Part shown: piece by piece, positions 52,301-64,000 of the stretch
How the letters are laid out: every line of letters starts with the position of its first letter
Position numbering within the stretch: the stretch's first letter is position 1
Assembly: GCF_029227915.1 (NCBI RefSeq)
Contig: NC_079880.1
Location: 26,717,501-26,781,500 of the forward strand
Direction of reading: 5' to 3'
Source of the DNA: Hydractinia symbiolongicarpus
Lineage: Eukaryota > Cnidaria > Hydrozoa > Anthoathecata > Hydractiniidae
Length of the DNA stretch: 64,000 nucleotides
The notes under the pieces: generated by a model
The model's database searches: none
What the model was told of the DNA's origin: nothing
Seen by the model: only the letters and a program-made list of their open reading frames with translations
Made by a program: the position numbers and the translations under genes

Positions 52301-54538
52301 GTCCCACAGTGAAAAATGACTTATTTATCTTAATTTTTGAATAAAGCGCTACCACAGCGACCAGTGTAATCGCTGAGTTCCAGCAATCATGTCAAATTAA
52401 GAAGAATGTTATTTCTTGTAGTCAAACTGGCTCATTTATCACATTTATAAGGTCAAAGCCCAAAATCAGTTCAATTAAGTCCCACAGTCAAACGTTTCAC
52501 TGTTAAAAGCGATGCAACCTAGTAATATCCAAATACTATCGCTAAATACATGTGGGGACGAATATGCGGCTCAAGCGTTGTAACTCAAACGAATTTATAC
52601 CGCTAGAAATTCAATGAAATGTAGTATTTGAACCTGTTCCTATTTATTCAGCGCATGCTAACGGCCAGGATTGGTCCCACAGTATTATTTATCTAAATTT
52701 TTAAATAAAGCTCTACCACAGAGCTTAATAAAATCGCTTAATTCCAGCCATCACGTCAAATTAAGAAAAAAGTTATTCCTTGGAGAAAAATTGGCTCATC
52801 TGTCACATATATAAGGACATAGTCCAGAGTCAACTCAATTAATTTCCACAGTCACTCGTTTCACTGTTAAAAGCAATACAACTTAGTAAAATTGGAAAAA
52901 AATCACTAAATACATGTTGGTACGAATATGTGACACAACCGTTGTAACTCAAACGGATTGATACCGCCAAGAAGTCGATGAAATGTAGTTTTTAAGAAAG
53001 TCTATTTCTTCACCGCTTTCTAACGGCCTGGATTAGTCCCACAGTAAAAAAGGACTTATTTATCTAAATTTTTAAATAAAGCACTACCACAGAGCCTAGT
53101 GTACTCGCTGATTTCCAGCAATCATGTCCAATTAAGAAGAATGGTATTCCTCGAAGCCCAATTGGCTCATTTATCGCATTTACAAGGTCACAGTCCAGAA
53201 GTGGTTCAATTAAGTCCCCCAGTCAATCGATTCACTGTTAAAAGCAATACAACTTAGTAAAATTGGAAAAAAATCACTAAATACATGTTGGTACGAATAT
53301 CTGACGCAACTGTTGTAACTCAAACGGTTTGACACCGTTAGAAAGTCAATGAAATGTAGTTTTTGAGAATGTCTCTAATTCTTCAGCGCAAACTAACGGC
53401 TAGGATTGGTCCCACAGTAAGAAAAGACTTATTTATCTAAATTATTAAATAAAGCCTTACCACAGAGCTTAATGTAATCGCTGAATTCCAGCCATCACGT
53501 CAAATTAAGAAAAAAGTTATTCCTTGGAGAAAAATTGGCTCATCTGTCACATATATAAAGACATAGTCCAGAGTCAACTCAATTAATTCCCACAGTCACT
53601 CGTTTCACTGTTAAAAGCAATACAACTTAGTAAAATTGGAAGAAAATCACTAAAACATGTTGGTACGAATATGTGACGCAACCGTTGTAACTCAAACGGA
53701 TTGACACCGTTAGAAAGCCAATGAAATGTAGTTTTTGAAACTGTCTCTATTTCTTCAGCGCGAACTAACGGCTGTGATTGCTCCCACAGTAAAAAATGAC
53801 TTATTTAACTTAATTTTTAAATAAAACGCTACCACAGTGCCCAGTGCAATCGCTGAGTTCCAGCAATCATGTCAAATTAAGAAGAATGTTATTTCTTGTA
53901 GTCAAACTAGCTCATTTATCACATTTAAAAGGTCAAAGCCCAAAATCAGTTCAATTAAGTCCCACAGTCAAACGTTTCACTGTTAAAAGCGATGAAACCT
54001 AGTAATATCCAAATACTATCACTAAATACATGTGGGGACGAATATGCGTCTCAACCGTTGTAACTCAAACGAATTTATACCGCTAGAAATTCAATGAAAT
54101 GTAGTCTTTGAAACTGTTCCTCTTTATTCAGCGCATGCTAACGGCCAGGATTGGTCCCACAGTTAGAAAAGACTTATTTATCTAAATTTTTAAATAAAGC
54201 TCTACCACAGAGCTTAATGTGATCGCTGAGTTCCAGCCATCACGTCAAATTAAGAAGAAAGTTATTCCTTGGAGACCAATTGGCTCATCTGTCACATATA
54301 TAAGGACATATTCCAGAGTCAGCTCAATTAATTCCCACAGTCACTCGTTTCACTGTTAAAAGCAATACAACTTAGTAAAATTGGAAGAAAATCACTAAAT
54401 ACATGTTGGTACGAATATGTGACGCAACTGTTGTAACTCAAACGGATTAACACTGTTAGAAAGTCAATGAAATGTAGTTTTTGAAACTGTCTCTATTTGT
54501 TCAGCGCGAACTAACGGCTGGGATTGCTCCCACAGTGA
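49385..54538. repeat. Higher-order repeat of about 5 kb, copy 1 (5,154 bp)
   Basis: Starts at the variant ACTTATTTAATTTAATTTTT. Offset to copy 2 is 5,154 bp over about 49385-52070 and 4,790 bp over about 52950-54538. Landmarks: CACAATCAGTTC, GAAAATTTGTTTTTG, CTCTTTATATAGCGC near 50778, a shortened monomer at 50475, GATATGGCCAAG near 52224 and TTCACCGCTTTCTAACGG near 53010. Confidence 0.82.
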
Positions 54539-57500
54539 AAAATGACTTATTTAATTTAATTTTTAAATAAAACGCTACCACAGTGCACAGTGCAATCGCT
54601 GAGTTCCAGCAATCAAGTCAAATTAAGAAGATTGTTACTTCTTGTAGTCAAACTGGCTCATTTATCACATTTACAAGGTCAAACTCCACAATCAGTTCAA
54701 TTAAGTCCCACAGTCAAACGTTTCACTTTTAAAAGCGATGCAACCTAGTAATATCCGAATACTATCGCTAAATACATGTGGGGCGAATATGTGACACAAC
54801 CGTTGTAACTCAAACGGATTGTCACCGTTAGAAAGTCAACGAAAATTTTTTTTTGAAACTGTTTCTATTTCTTCTGCGCGAACTAATGGCTGGGATTGGT
54901 CCCACAATTAAAAATGACTTATTTAACTTAATTTTTAAATAAAACGCTACCACAGTGCCCAGTGCAATCGCTGAGTTCCAGCAATCAAGTCAAATTAAGA
55001 AGAATGTTACTTTTTGTAGTCAAACTGGCTCATTTATCACATTTTTAAGGTCAAAGTCCAAAATCATTTCGATTAAGTCCCACAGTCAAACGTTTCACTT
55101 TTAAAAGCGATGCAACCTAGTAATATCCGAATACTATCGCTAAATACATGTGGGGCGAATATGTGACACAACCGTTGTAACTCAAACGGATTGACAGCGT
55201 TAGAAAGTCAATGAAATGTAGTTTTTGAGAATGTCTCTAATTTTTCAGCGCAAACTAACGGCTAGGATTGGTCCCACAGTAAGAAAAGACTTATTTATCT
55301 AAATTATTAAATAAAGCGTTACCACAGAGCTTAATGTAATCGCTGAATTCCAGCCATCACGTCAAATTAAGAAGAAAGTTATTCCTTGGAGACCAATTGG
55401 CTCATCTGTCACATATATAAGGACATAGTCCAGAGTCAACTCAATTAATTTCCACAGTCACTCGTTTCACTGTTAAAAGCAATACAACTTAGTAAAATTG
55501 GAAAAAAATCACTAAATACATGTTGGTACGATTATGTGACGCAACCGTTGTAACTCAAACGGATTGACACCGTTAGAAAGTCAATGAAATGTAGTTTTTG
55601 AGAATGTCTCTATTTCTTCAGCGCGAACTGAATAAAGCGCTACCACAGCGCCCAGTGTAATCGCTGAGTTCCAGCAATCATGTCAAATTAAGAAGAATGT
55701 TGTTTCTTGTAGTCAAACTAGCTCATTTATCACATTTAAAAGGTCAAAGCCCAAAATCAGTTCAATTAAGTCCCACAGTCAAACGTTTCACTGTTAAAAG
55801 CGATGAAACCTAGTAATATCCAAATACTATCACTAAATACATGTGGGGACGAATATGCGTCTCAACCGTTGTAACTCAAACGTATTTATACCGCTAGAAA
55901 TTCAATGAAATGTAGTCTTTGAAACTGTTCCTCTTTATATAGCGCATGCTAACGGCCAGGATTGGTCCCACAGTTAGAAAAGACTTATTTATCTAAATTT
56001 TTAAATAAAGCTCTACCACAGAGCTTAATGTGATCGCTGAGTTCCAGCCATCACGTCAAATTAAGAAGAAAGTTATTCCTTGGAGACCAATTGGCTCATC
56101 TGTCACATTTATAAGGACATAGTCCAGAGTCAGCTCAATTAATTCCCACAGTCACTCGTTTCACTGTTAAAAGCGATGCAACCTAGTAATATCCGAATAC
56201 TATCGCTAAATACATGTGGGGACGAAAATGTGACGCAACAGTTGTAAATCAAACGGATTGATACCGTTAGAAAGTCAATGAAATGTAGTTTTTGAGACTG
56301 TCGCTATTTCTTCAGCGCGCGATAACGGCTAGGATTGGTCCCACAGTAAAAAAAGACTTATTTATCTAAATTTTTAAATAAAGCACTACCACAGAGCCTA
56401 GTGTACTCGCTGCATTCCAGCAATCATGTCGAATTAAGAAGAATGGTATTCCTTGGAGACCAATTGGCTCATTTAACGCATTTACAAGGTCACAGTCCAG
56501 AATCAGTTCAATTATGGCCCACAGTCAATCGTTTCACTGTTAAAAGCGATGCAACTTAGTCACATCGGAAAAAATCACTAAATACATGTTGGTACGAATA
56601 TGTGACGCAACCGTTGTAACTCAAACATATTAACACCGTTAAAAATCCAATGAAATGTAGTTCTTGAAACCGTCTTTATTTCTTCAGCGCGAACTAACGG
56701 CTGGGATTGCTCCCACAGTGAAAAATGACTTATTTAACTTAATTTTTAAATAAAACGCTACCACAGTGCACAGTGCAATCGCTGAGTTCCAGCAATCAAG
56801 TCAAATTAAGAAGAATGTTTCTTCTTGTAGTCAAACTGCCTCATTTATCACATTTTTAAGGTCAAAGTCCAAAATCATTTCGGTTAAGTCCCACAGTCAA
56901 ACGTTTCACTGTTAAAAACGATGCAACCTAGTACTATCAGAAAAATATCACTAAATACATGTTCGTACGGATATGTGACGCAACCGTTGTAACTTAAACG
57001 GATTGATATGGCCAAGAAGTCGATGAAATGTAGTTTCTGAGAATGTCTCTATTTCTTCAGTGCGAACTAACGGCTAAGATTGGTCCCACAGTGAAAAATG
57101 ACTTATTTATCTTAATTTTTGAATAAAGCGCTACCACAGCGACCAGTGTAATCGCTGAGTTCCAGCAATCATGTCAAATTAAGAAGAATGTTATTTCTTG
57201 TAGTCAAACTGGCTCATTTATCACATTTATAAGGACATAGTCCAGAGTCAGCTCAATTAATTCCCACAATCACTCGTTTCACTGTTAAAACCAATACAAC
57301 TTAGTAAAATTGGAAGAAAATCACTAAACACATGTTGGTACGAATATGTGACGCAACCGTTGTAACTCAAACGGATTAACACTGTTAGAAAGTCAATGAA
57401 ATGTAGTTTTTGAAACTGTCTCTATTTCTTCAGCGCAAAGTAACGGCTGGGATTGCTCCCACAGTAAAAAATAACTTATTTAACTTATATTTTAAATAAA

Positions 57501-59328
57501 ACACTACCACAGTGCCCAGTGCAATTGCTGAGTTCCAGCAATCAAGTCAAATTAAGAAGAATGTTACTTCTTGTTGTCAAACTGGCTCATTTATCACATT
57601 TACAAGGTCACACTCCAAAATCAGTTCAATTAAGTCCCACAGTCAAGCGTTTCACTTTTAAAAGCGATGCAACCTAGTAATATCCGAATACTATCGCTAA
57701 ATACATGCGGGGCGAATATGTGACACAACCGTTCTAACTCAAACGGATTGATACCGCCAAGAAGTCGATGAAATGTAGTTTTTAAGAAATTCTATTTCTT
57801 CACCGCCTTCTAACGGCCTGGATTAGTCCCACAGTAAAAAAGGACTTATTTATCTAAATTTTTAAATAAAGCACTACCACAGAGCCTAGTGTACTCGCTG
57901 ATTTCCAGCAATCATGTCCAATTAAGAAGAATGGTATTCCTCGAAGCCCAATTGGCTCATTTATCGCATTTACAAGGTCACAGTCCAGAAGTGGTTCAAT
58001 TAAGTCCCCCAGTCAATCGATTCACTGTTAAAAGCAATACAACTTAGTAAAATTGGAAAAAAATCACTAAATACATGTTGGTACGAATATCTGACGCAAC
58101 TTTTGTAACTCAAACGGTTTGACACCGTTAGAAAGTCAATGAAATGTAGTTTTTGAGAATGTCTCTAATTCTTCAGCGCAAACTAACGGCTAGGATTGGT
58201 CCCACAGTAAGAAAAGACTTATTTATCTAAATTATTAAATAAAGCCTTACCGCAGAGCTTAATGTAATCGCTGAATTCCAGCCATCACGTCAAATTAAGA
58301 AAAAAGTTATTCCTTGGAGAAAAATTGGCTCATCTGTCACATATATAAAGACATAGTCCAGAGTCAACTCAATTAATTCCCACAGTCACTCGTTTCACTG
58401 TTAAAAGCAATACAACTTAGTAAAATTGGAAGAAAATCACTAAAACATGTTGGTACGAATATGTGACGCAACCGTTGTAACTCAAACGGATTGACACCGT
58501 TAGAAAGCCAATGAAATGTAGTTTTTGAAACTGTCTCTATTTCTTCAGCGCGAACTAACGGCTGTGATTGCTCCCACAGTAAAAAATGACTTATTTAACT
58601 TAATTTTTAAATAAAACGCTACCACAGTGCCCAGTGCAATCGCTGAGTTCCAGCAATCATGTCAAATTAAGAAGAATGTTATTTCTTGTAGTCAAACTAG
58701 CTCATTTATCACATTTAAAAGGTCAAAGCCCAAAATCAGTTCAATTAAGTCCCACAGTCAAACGTTTCACTGTTAAAAGCGATGAAACCTAGTAATATCC
58801 AAATACTATCACTAATTACATGTGGGGACGAATATGCGTCTCAACCGTTGTAACTCAAACGAATTTATACCGCTAGAAATTCAATGAAATGTAGTCTTTG
58901 AAACTGTTCCTCTTTATTCAGCGCATGCTAACGGCCAGGATTGGTCCCACAGTTAGAAAAGACTTATTTATCTAAATTTTTAAATAAAGCTCTACCACAG
59001 AGCTTAATGTGATCGCTGAGTTCCAGCCATCACGTCAAATTAAGAAGAAAGTTATTCCTTGGAGACCAATTGGCTCATCTGTCACATTTATAAGGACATA
59101 GTCCAGAGTCAGCTCAATTAATTCCCACAGTCACTCGTTTCACTGTTAAAAGCAATACAACTTAGTAAAATTGGAAGAAAATCACTAAATACATGTTGGT
59201 ACGAATATGTGACGCAACTGTTGTAACTCAAACGGATTAACACTGTTAGAAAGTCAATGAAATGTAGTTTTTGAAACTGTCTCTATTTGTTCAGCCCGAA
59301 CTAACGGCTGGGATTGCTCCCACAGTGA
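54539..59328. repeat. Higher-order repeat of about 5 kb, copy 2 (4,790 bp)
   Basis: Same order of variants as copy 1, but 364 bp shorter overall, equal to one monomer. The rearranged part is about 57220-57740, where a GGTCAAAG-type monomer switches to a GGACATAG-type monomer and an extra CAAAGTAACGG-type stretch appears. Confidence 0.8.
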
Positions 59329-59911
59329 AAAATGACTTATTTAATTTAATTTTTAAATAAAACGCTACCACAGTGCACAGTGCAATCGCTGAGTTCCAGC
59401 AATCAAGTCAAATTAAGAAGAATGTTACTTCTTGTAGTCAAACTGGCTCATTTATCACATTTACAAGGTCAAACTCCACAATCAGTTCAATTAAGTCCCA
59501 CAGTCAAACGTTTCACTTTTAAAAGCGATGCAACCTAGTAATATCCGAATACTATCGCTAAATACATGTGGGGCGAATATGTGACACAACCGTTGTAACT
59601 CAAACGGATTGTCACCGTTAGAAAGTCAACGAAAATTTTTTTTTGAAACTGTTTCTATTTCTTCTGCGCGAACTAATGGCTGGGATTGGTCCCACAATTA
59701 AAAATGACTTATTTAACTTAATTTTTAAATAAAACGCTACCACAGTGCCCAGTGCAATCGCTGAGTTCCAGCAATCAAGTCAAATTAAGAAGAATGTTAC
59801 TTTTTGTAGTCAAACTGGCTCATTTATCACATTTTTAAGGTCAAAGTCCAAAATCATTTCGATTAAGTCCCACAGTCAAACGTTTCACTTTTAAAAGCGA
59901 TGCAACCTAGT
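59329..59911. repeat. Higher-order repeat of about 5 kb, partial copy 3
   Basis: Matches 54539-55121 at offset 4,790, then diverges at TAGTGCTATCAG near 59911, where it continues like the GATACGGCC family seen near 17700. It marks the right edge of the HOR region. Confidence 0.78.
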
Positions 59912-61527
59912 GCTATCAGAAAAATATCGCTAAATACATGTTCGTACGAATATGTGACGCAACCGTTGTAAATTAAACGGATTGATACGGCCAAGAAGTC
60001 GATGAAATGTAGTTTCTGAGAATGTCTCTATTTCTTCAGCGCGAACTAACGGCTAGGATTGGTCCCACAGTGAAAAATGACTTATTTATCTTAATTTTTG
60101 AATAAAGCGCTACCACAGCGCCCTGTGTAATCGCTGAGTTCCAGCAATCATGTCAAATTAAGAAGAATGTTATTTCTTGTAGTCAAACTGGCTCATTTAT
60201 CACATTTATAAGGTCAAAGCCCAAAATCAGTTCAATTAAGTCCCACAGTCAAACGTTTCACTGTTAAAAGCGATGAAACCTAGTAATATCCAAATACTAT
60301 CGCTAAATACATGTGGGGACGAATATGCGGCTCAACCGTTGTAACTCAAACGAATTTATACCGCTAGAAATTCAATGAAATGTAGTCTTTGAAACTGTTC
60401 CGATTTATTCAGCGCATGCTAACGGCCAGGATTGGTCCCAAAATAAGAAAAGACTTATTTATCTAAATTTTTAAATAAAGCTCTACCACAGAGCTTAATG
60501 TAATCGCTGAATTCCCGCCATCACGTCAAATTAAGAAGAAAGTTATTCCTTGAAGACCAATTGGCTCATCTGTCACATTTATAAGGACATAGTCCAGAGT
60601 CAGCTCAATTAATTCCCACAGTCACTCGTTTCACTGCTAAAAGCAATAGAACTTAGTAAAATTGGAAGAAAATCACTAAATACATGTTGGTACGAATATG
60701 TGACGCAACCGTTGTAACTCAAACGGATTGACACCGTTAGAAAGTCAATGTAATGTAGTTTTTGAGAATGTTTCTAATTCTTCAGCGCTAACTAACGGCT
60801 AAGATTGGTTCCACTGTAAAAACAGACATATTTATCTTCATTTTTTAACAAAGAGTTACCACAGTGACCACTGTAAATGCTGAGTTCCAGCAATCAAGTC
60901 AAATTAAGAAGAATGTTACTTCTTGTAGTCAAACTGGCTCATTTATCACATTTATAAGGTCAAAGTCCAAAATCAGTTCAATTAAGTCCCACAGTCAAAC
61001 GTTTCACTGTTAAAAGCGATGCAACCTAGTAATATCCAAATACTATCGCTAAATACATGTGGGGACGAATATGCCGCTCAACCGTTGTAACTCAAACGAA
61101 TTTATACCACTAGAAATTCAATGAAACTTAGTCTTTGAAACTGTTCCTATTTATTCAGCGCATGCTAACGGCCAGGATTGGTCCCACAGTAAAAAAAGAC
61201 TTATTTCTCTAAATTTTTAAATAAAGCACTACCACAGAGCCTAGTGTAGTCGCTGCATTCCAGCAATTATGTCGAATTAAGAAGAATGGTATTCCTTGGA
61301 GTCCAATTAGCTCATTTAACGCATTTACAAGGTCACAGTCCAGAATCAGTTCAATTAAGGCCCACAGTTAATCGTTTCACTGTTAAAAGCGATGCAACTT
61401 AGTCACATCGGAAAAAATCACTAAATACATGTTGGTACGAATATGTGACGCAACCGTTGTAACTCAAACGGATTAACACCGTTAAAACGCCAATAAAATG
61501 TAGTTTTTGAAACTGTCTCTATTTCTT

Positions 61528-61899
61528 CAGCGCGAACTAACGGCTGGGATTGGTCCCACAGTAGAAAATGACTTATTTAACTTAATTTTTAAATAAAACG
61601 CTACCACAGTGCCCAATGCAATCGCTGAGTTCCAGCAATCAAGTCAAATTAAGAAGAATGTTACTTCTTGTAGTCAAACTGGCTCATTTATCACATTTAC
61701 AAGGTCAAACTCCAAAATCAGTTCAATTAAGTCCCACAGTCAAACGTTTCACTTTTAAAAGCGATGCAACCTACTAATATCCGAATACTATCGCTAAATA
61801 CATGTGGGGCGAATATGTGACGCAACTGTTGTAACTCAAACGGATTAACACTGTTAGAAAGTCAATGAAATGTACTTTTTGAAACTGTCTCTATTTCTT
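61528..61899. repeat. Representative full-length 372-bp satellite monomer
   Basis: One complete repeat, given as a reference unit. It starts at the CAGCGCGAAC landmark, and the next monomer starts at the equivalent CAGCGC at 61900. The unit holds a run of Ts followed by AAATAAA about 70 bp in, a purine-rich AATTAAGAAGAATG segment, and a GCGAATATGTGACGCAAC segment about two thirds along. The phase is arbitrary because the array is continuous. The copy has no open frame spanning its length. The 372-bp length is about twice a typical nucleosome repeat, a common but not diagnostic property of satellites. Confidence 0.9.
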
Positions 61900-63898
61900 C
61901 AGCGCAAACTAACGGCTGGGATTGCTCCCACAATGAAAAATGACTTATTTAACTTAATTTTTAAATAAAACGCTACCACAGTGCCCAGTGCAATCGCTGA
62001 GTTCCAGCAATCAAGTCAAATTAAGAAGAATGGTACTTCTTGTAGTCAAACTGGCTCATTTATCACATTTACAAGGTCAAACTCCAAAATCAGTTCAATT
62101 ATGTCCCACAGTCAAACGTTTCACTTTTAAAAGCGATGCAACCTAGTAATATCCGAATACTATCGCTAAATACATGTGGTGCGAATATGTGACACAACCG
62201 TTGTAACTCAAACGGATTGACACCGTTAGAAAGTCAACGAAAAGTAGTTTTTGAAACTGTTTCTATTTCTTCAGCGCGAACAAATGGCTGGGTTTGGTCC
62301 CACAATAAAAAATGACTTATTTAACTTAATTTTTAAATAAAACTCTACCACAGCGCCCAGTGCAATGGCTGAGTTCCAGCAATCAAGTCAAATTAAGAAG
62401 AATGTTATTTCTTGTAGTCAAACTGGCTCATTGATAACATTTATCAGGTCACACTGCAGAGTTAGTTCAATTAAGTCCCACAGTCAATCGTTTCACTGTT
62501 AAAGGCGATGCAACCTATTAATATCAGAATACTATCGCTAAATACATGTTGGTACGGATATGTGACGCAACCGTTGTAACTCAAACAGATTGATACCGCC
62601 AAGAATTCGACGAAATGTATTTTTTGAGAATGTCTCTATTTCTTTAGCGTGTGCTAACGGCCTGGATTACTCCCACAGTAAAAAAAGACTTATTTATCTA
62701 AATTTTTTAATAAAGCACTACCACAGAGCCTAGTGTACTCGCTGATTTCCAGCAATCATGTCGAATTAAGAAGAATGGTATTCCTTGGAGTCCAATTGGC
62801 TCATTTAACGCATTTGCAAGGTCACAGTCCAGAATCAGTTCAATTAAGGCCCACGGTCAATCGTTTCACTGTTAAAAGCGATTCAACTTAGTCACATCGG
62901 AAAAAATCACTAAATACATGTTGATACAAATATGTGACGCAACCGTTGTAACTCAAACGGATTACCACCGTTTAAAAGTCAATGAAATGTAGTTTTTGAA
63001 ACTGTCTCTATTTCTTCAGCGCGAACTAACGGCTGGAATTGGTCCCACAGTAAAAAATGACTTATTTAACTTAATTTTTAAATAAAACGCAACCACAGTG
63101 CCCAGTGCAATCGCTGAGTTCCACCAATCAAGTCAAATTAAGAAGAATGTCACTTGTTGTAGTCAAACTGGCTCATTTATCACATTTTTAAGGTCAAACT
63201 TCAAAATCAGTTCGATTAAGTCTCACAGTCAAACGTTTCACTGTTAAAAGCGATGCAACCTAGTAATATCCGAATTCTATCGCTGAGTACATGTGGGGAC
63301 GAATATGTAACGCAACCGTTGTAACTCAAACGGATCGACACCGTTAGAAAGTCAATGAAATGTAGTTTTTAAAACTGTCTCTATTTCTTCAGCGCGAACT
63401 AATGGCTGGTATTGGTCCCACAGTAAAAAATGACTTATTTAAATTAATTTTTAAATAAAACTCTACCACAGCGCCCAGTACAATCGCTGAGTTCCAGCAA
63501 TCAAGTCAAATTAAGAAGAATGTTACTTCTTGTAGTCAAACTGGCTCATTTATCACATTTATAAGGTCACAGTCCAAAGTTAGTTCATTTAAGTGCCACA
63601 GTTAATTGTTTTACTGTTAAAGGCTATGCAACCTAGTAATATCCGAATAATATCGCTAAATACATGTGTGGACGAATATGTGGCGCAACCGTTGTAACTC
63701 AAACGGATTGATACCGTTACAAAGTCAATGAAATGTAGTTTTTGAAACTGTCGTTTTTTCTTCAGCGCGCGATAACGGCTAGGATTGCTCCCACAGTAAA
63801 AAATGAGTTTTTTATTTAAATTTTTAATAAAGCGCTGCCACAGCGCCAAGTGGAATCGATGAGTTCCAGCAATCATGTCAAATTATGAAGAATGTTAT

Positions 63899-64000
63899 TT
63901 CTTGTAGTCAAACTGGCTCATTTATCACATTTATAAGGTCACAGTCCAAAGTTAGTTCATTTAAGTGCCACAGTTAATTGTTTTACTGTTAAAGGCTATG
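63899..64000. repeat. Monomer segment repeated exactly 372 bp downstream of its neighbour
   Basis: This stretch (to the window end) is identical to 63527-63628 apart from one early base. It shares rare variants with that monomer only: GTTCATTTAAGTGCC, GTTAATTGTTTTACTG and AAAGGCTATG. That points to a recent adjacent duplication or gene conversion between neighbouring monomers. Confidence 0.75.

Larger units (their letters stand above)
33977..64000. repeat. Satellite array, right block (about 372-bp monomer), open at the window end
   Basis: Same satellite and orientation, continuing past the window end, so the array is larger than the 64 kb shown. It contains the rest of the second 19,880-bp unit, the 2,931-bp tandem pair, the HOR of about 5 kb, and a final stretch (59912-64000) that looks simply monomeric. 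In that last stretch, successive CAGCGC landmarks lie at 60783, 61156, 61528, 61900 and 62272, which are intervals of 372-373 bp and fix the monomer length. No coding region is seen. Confidence 0.97.

Noticed and set aside
63589-63876. 95-codon minus-strand open frame
   Set aside because: Satellite read-through spanning most of one monomer; not kept open in other monomers.

Overview
The window is non-coding, repetitive eukaryotic DNA. I find no protein-coding gene, rRNA, tRNA or CRISPR array. It is almost wholly one AT-rich satellite with a monomer of about 372 bp. By length there are roughly 160 monomers, all head-to-tail in the same orientation. The satellite is interrupted twice, at 11355-14096 and 31235-33976, by the same 2,742-bp non-satellite element, which looks like a non-autonomous DNA transposon. 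Long homogeneous satellite, nested higher-order repeats and a MITE-like element point to a eukaryotic chromosome, probably an invertebrate animal. Short TAGCTAGCTAG-like stretches and many intact CpGs are compatible with that but do not identify a taxon. A centromeric, pericentromeric or other heterochromatic location is an inference.

Layout: 1-5700 holds diverged monomers and a three-copy higher-order repeat (HOR) with a 1,345-bp period. 5404-25283 and 25284-45163 are two nearly identical tandem copies of a 19,880-bp block. Each block contains satellite, the transposon, more satellite, and an internal tandem pair of 1,486-bp units. 43312-49173 is a tandem pair of 2,931-bp units that straddles the right end of the 19.88-kb duplication. 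49385-59911 is an HOR of about 5 kb present in two copies plus a fragment; the second copy is 364 bp (one monomer) shorter. 59912-64000 is monomeric satellite with no larger period that I could see.

The order of events can partly be read. Monomers diverged into recognisable families. Some monomers acquired internal deletions, which were then copied along the array. A transposon inserted once into a monomer. A 19.88-kb segment including that insertion was then duplicated in register, most simply by unequal crossing-over. Short open frames of 83-95 codons occur here, but they are accidental read-through of satellite or transposon sequence, are repeated with it, and are not reported as genes. 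All periods and breakpoints were found by reading offsets between matching landmarks by eye, so boundaries inside homologous monomers are uncertain by about 15-50 bp.
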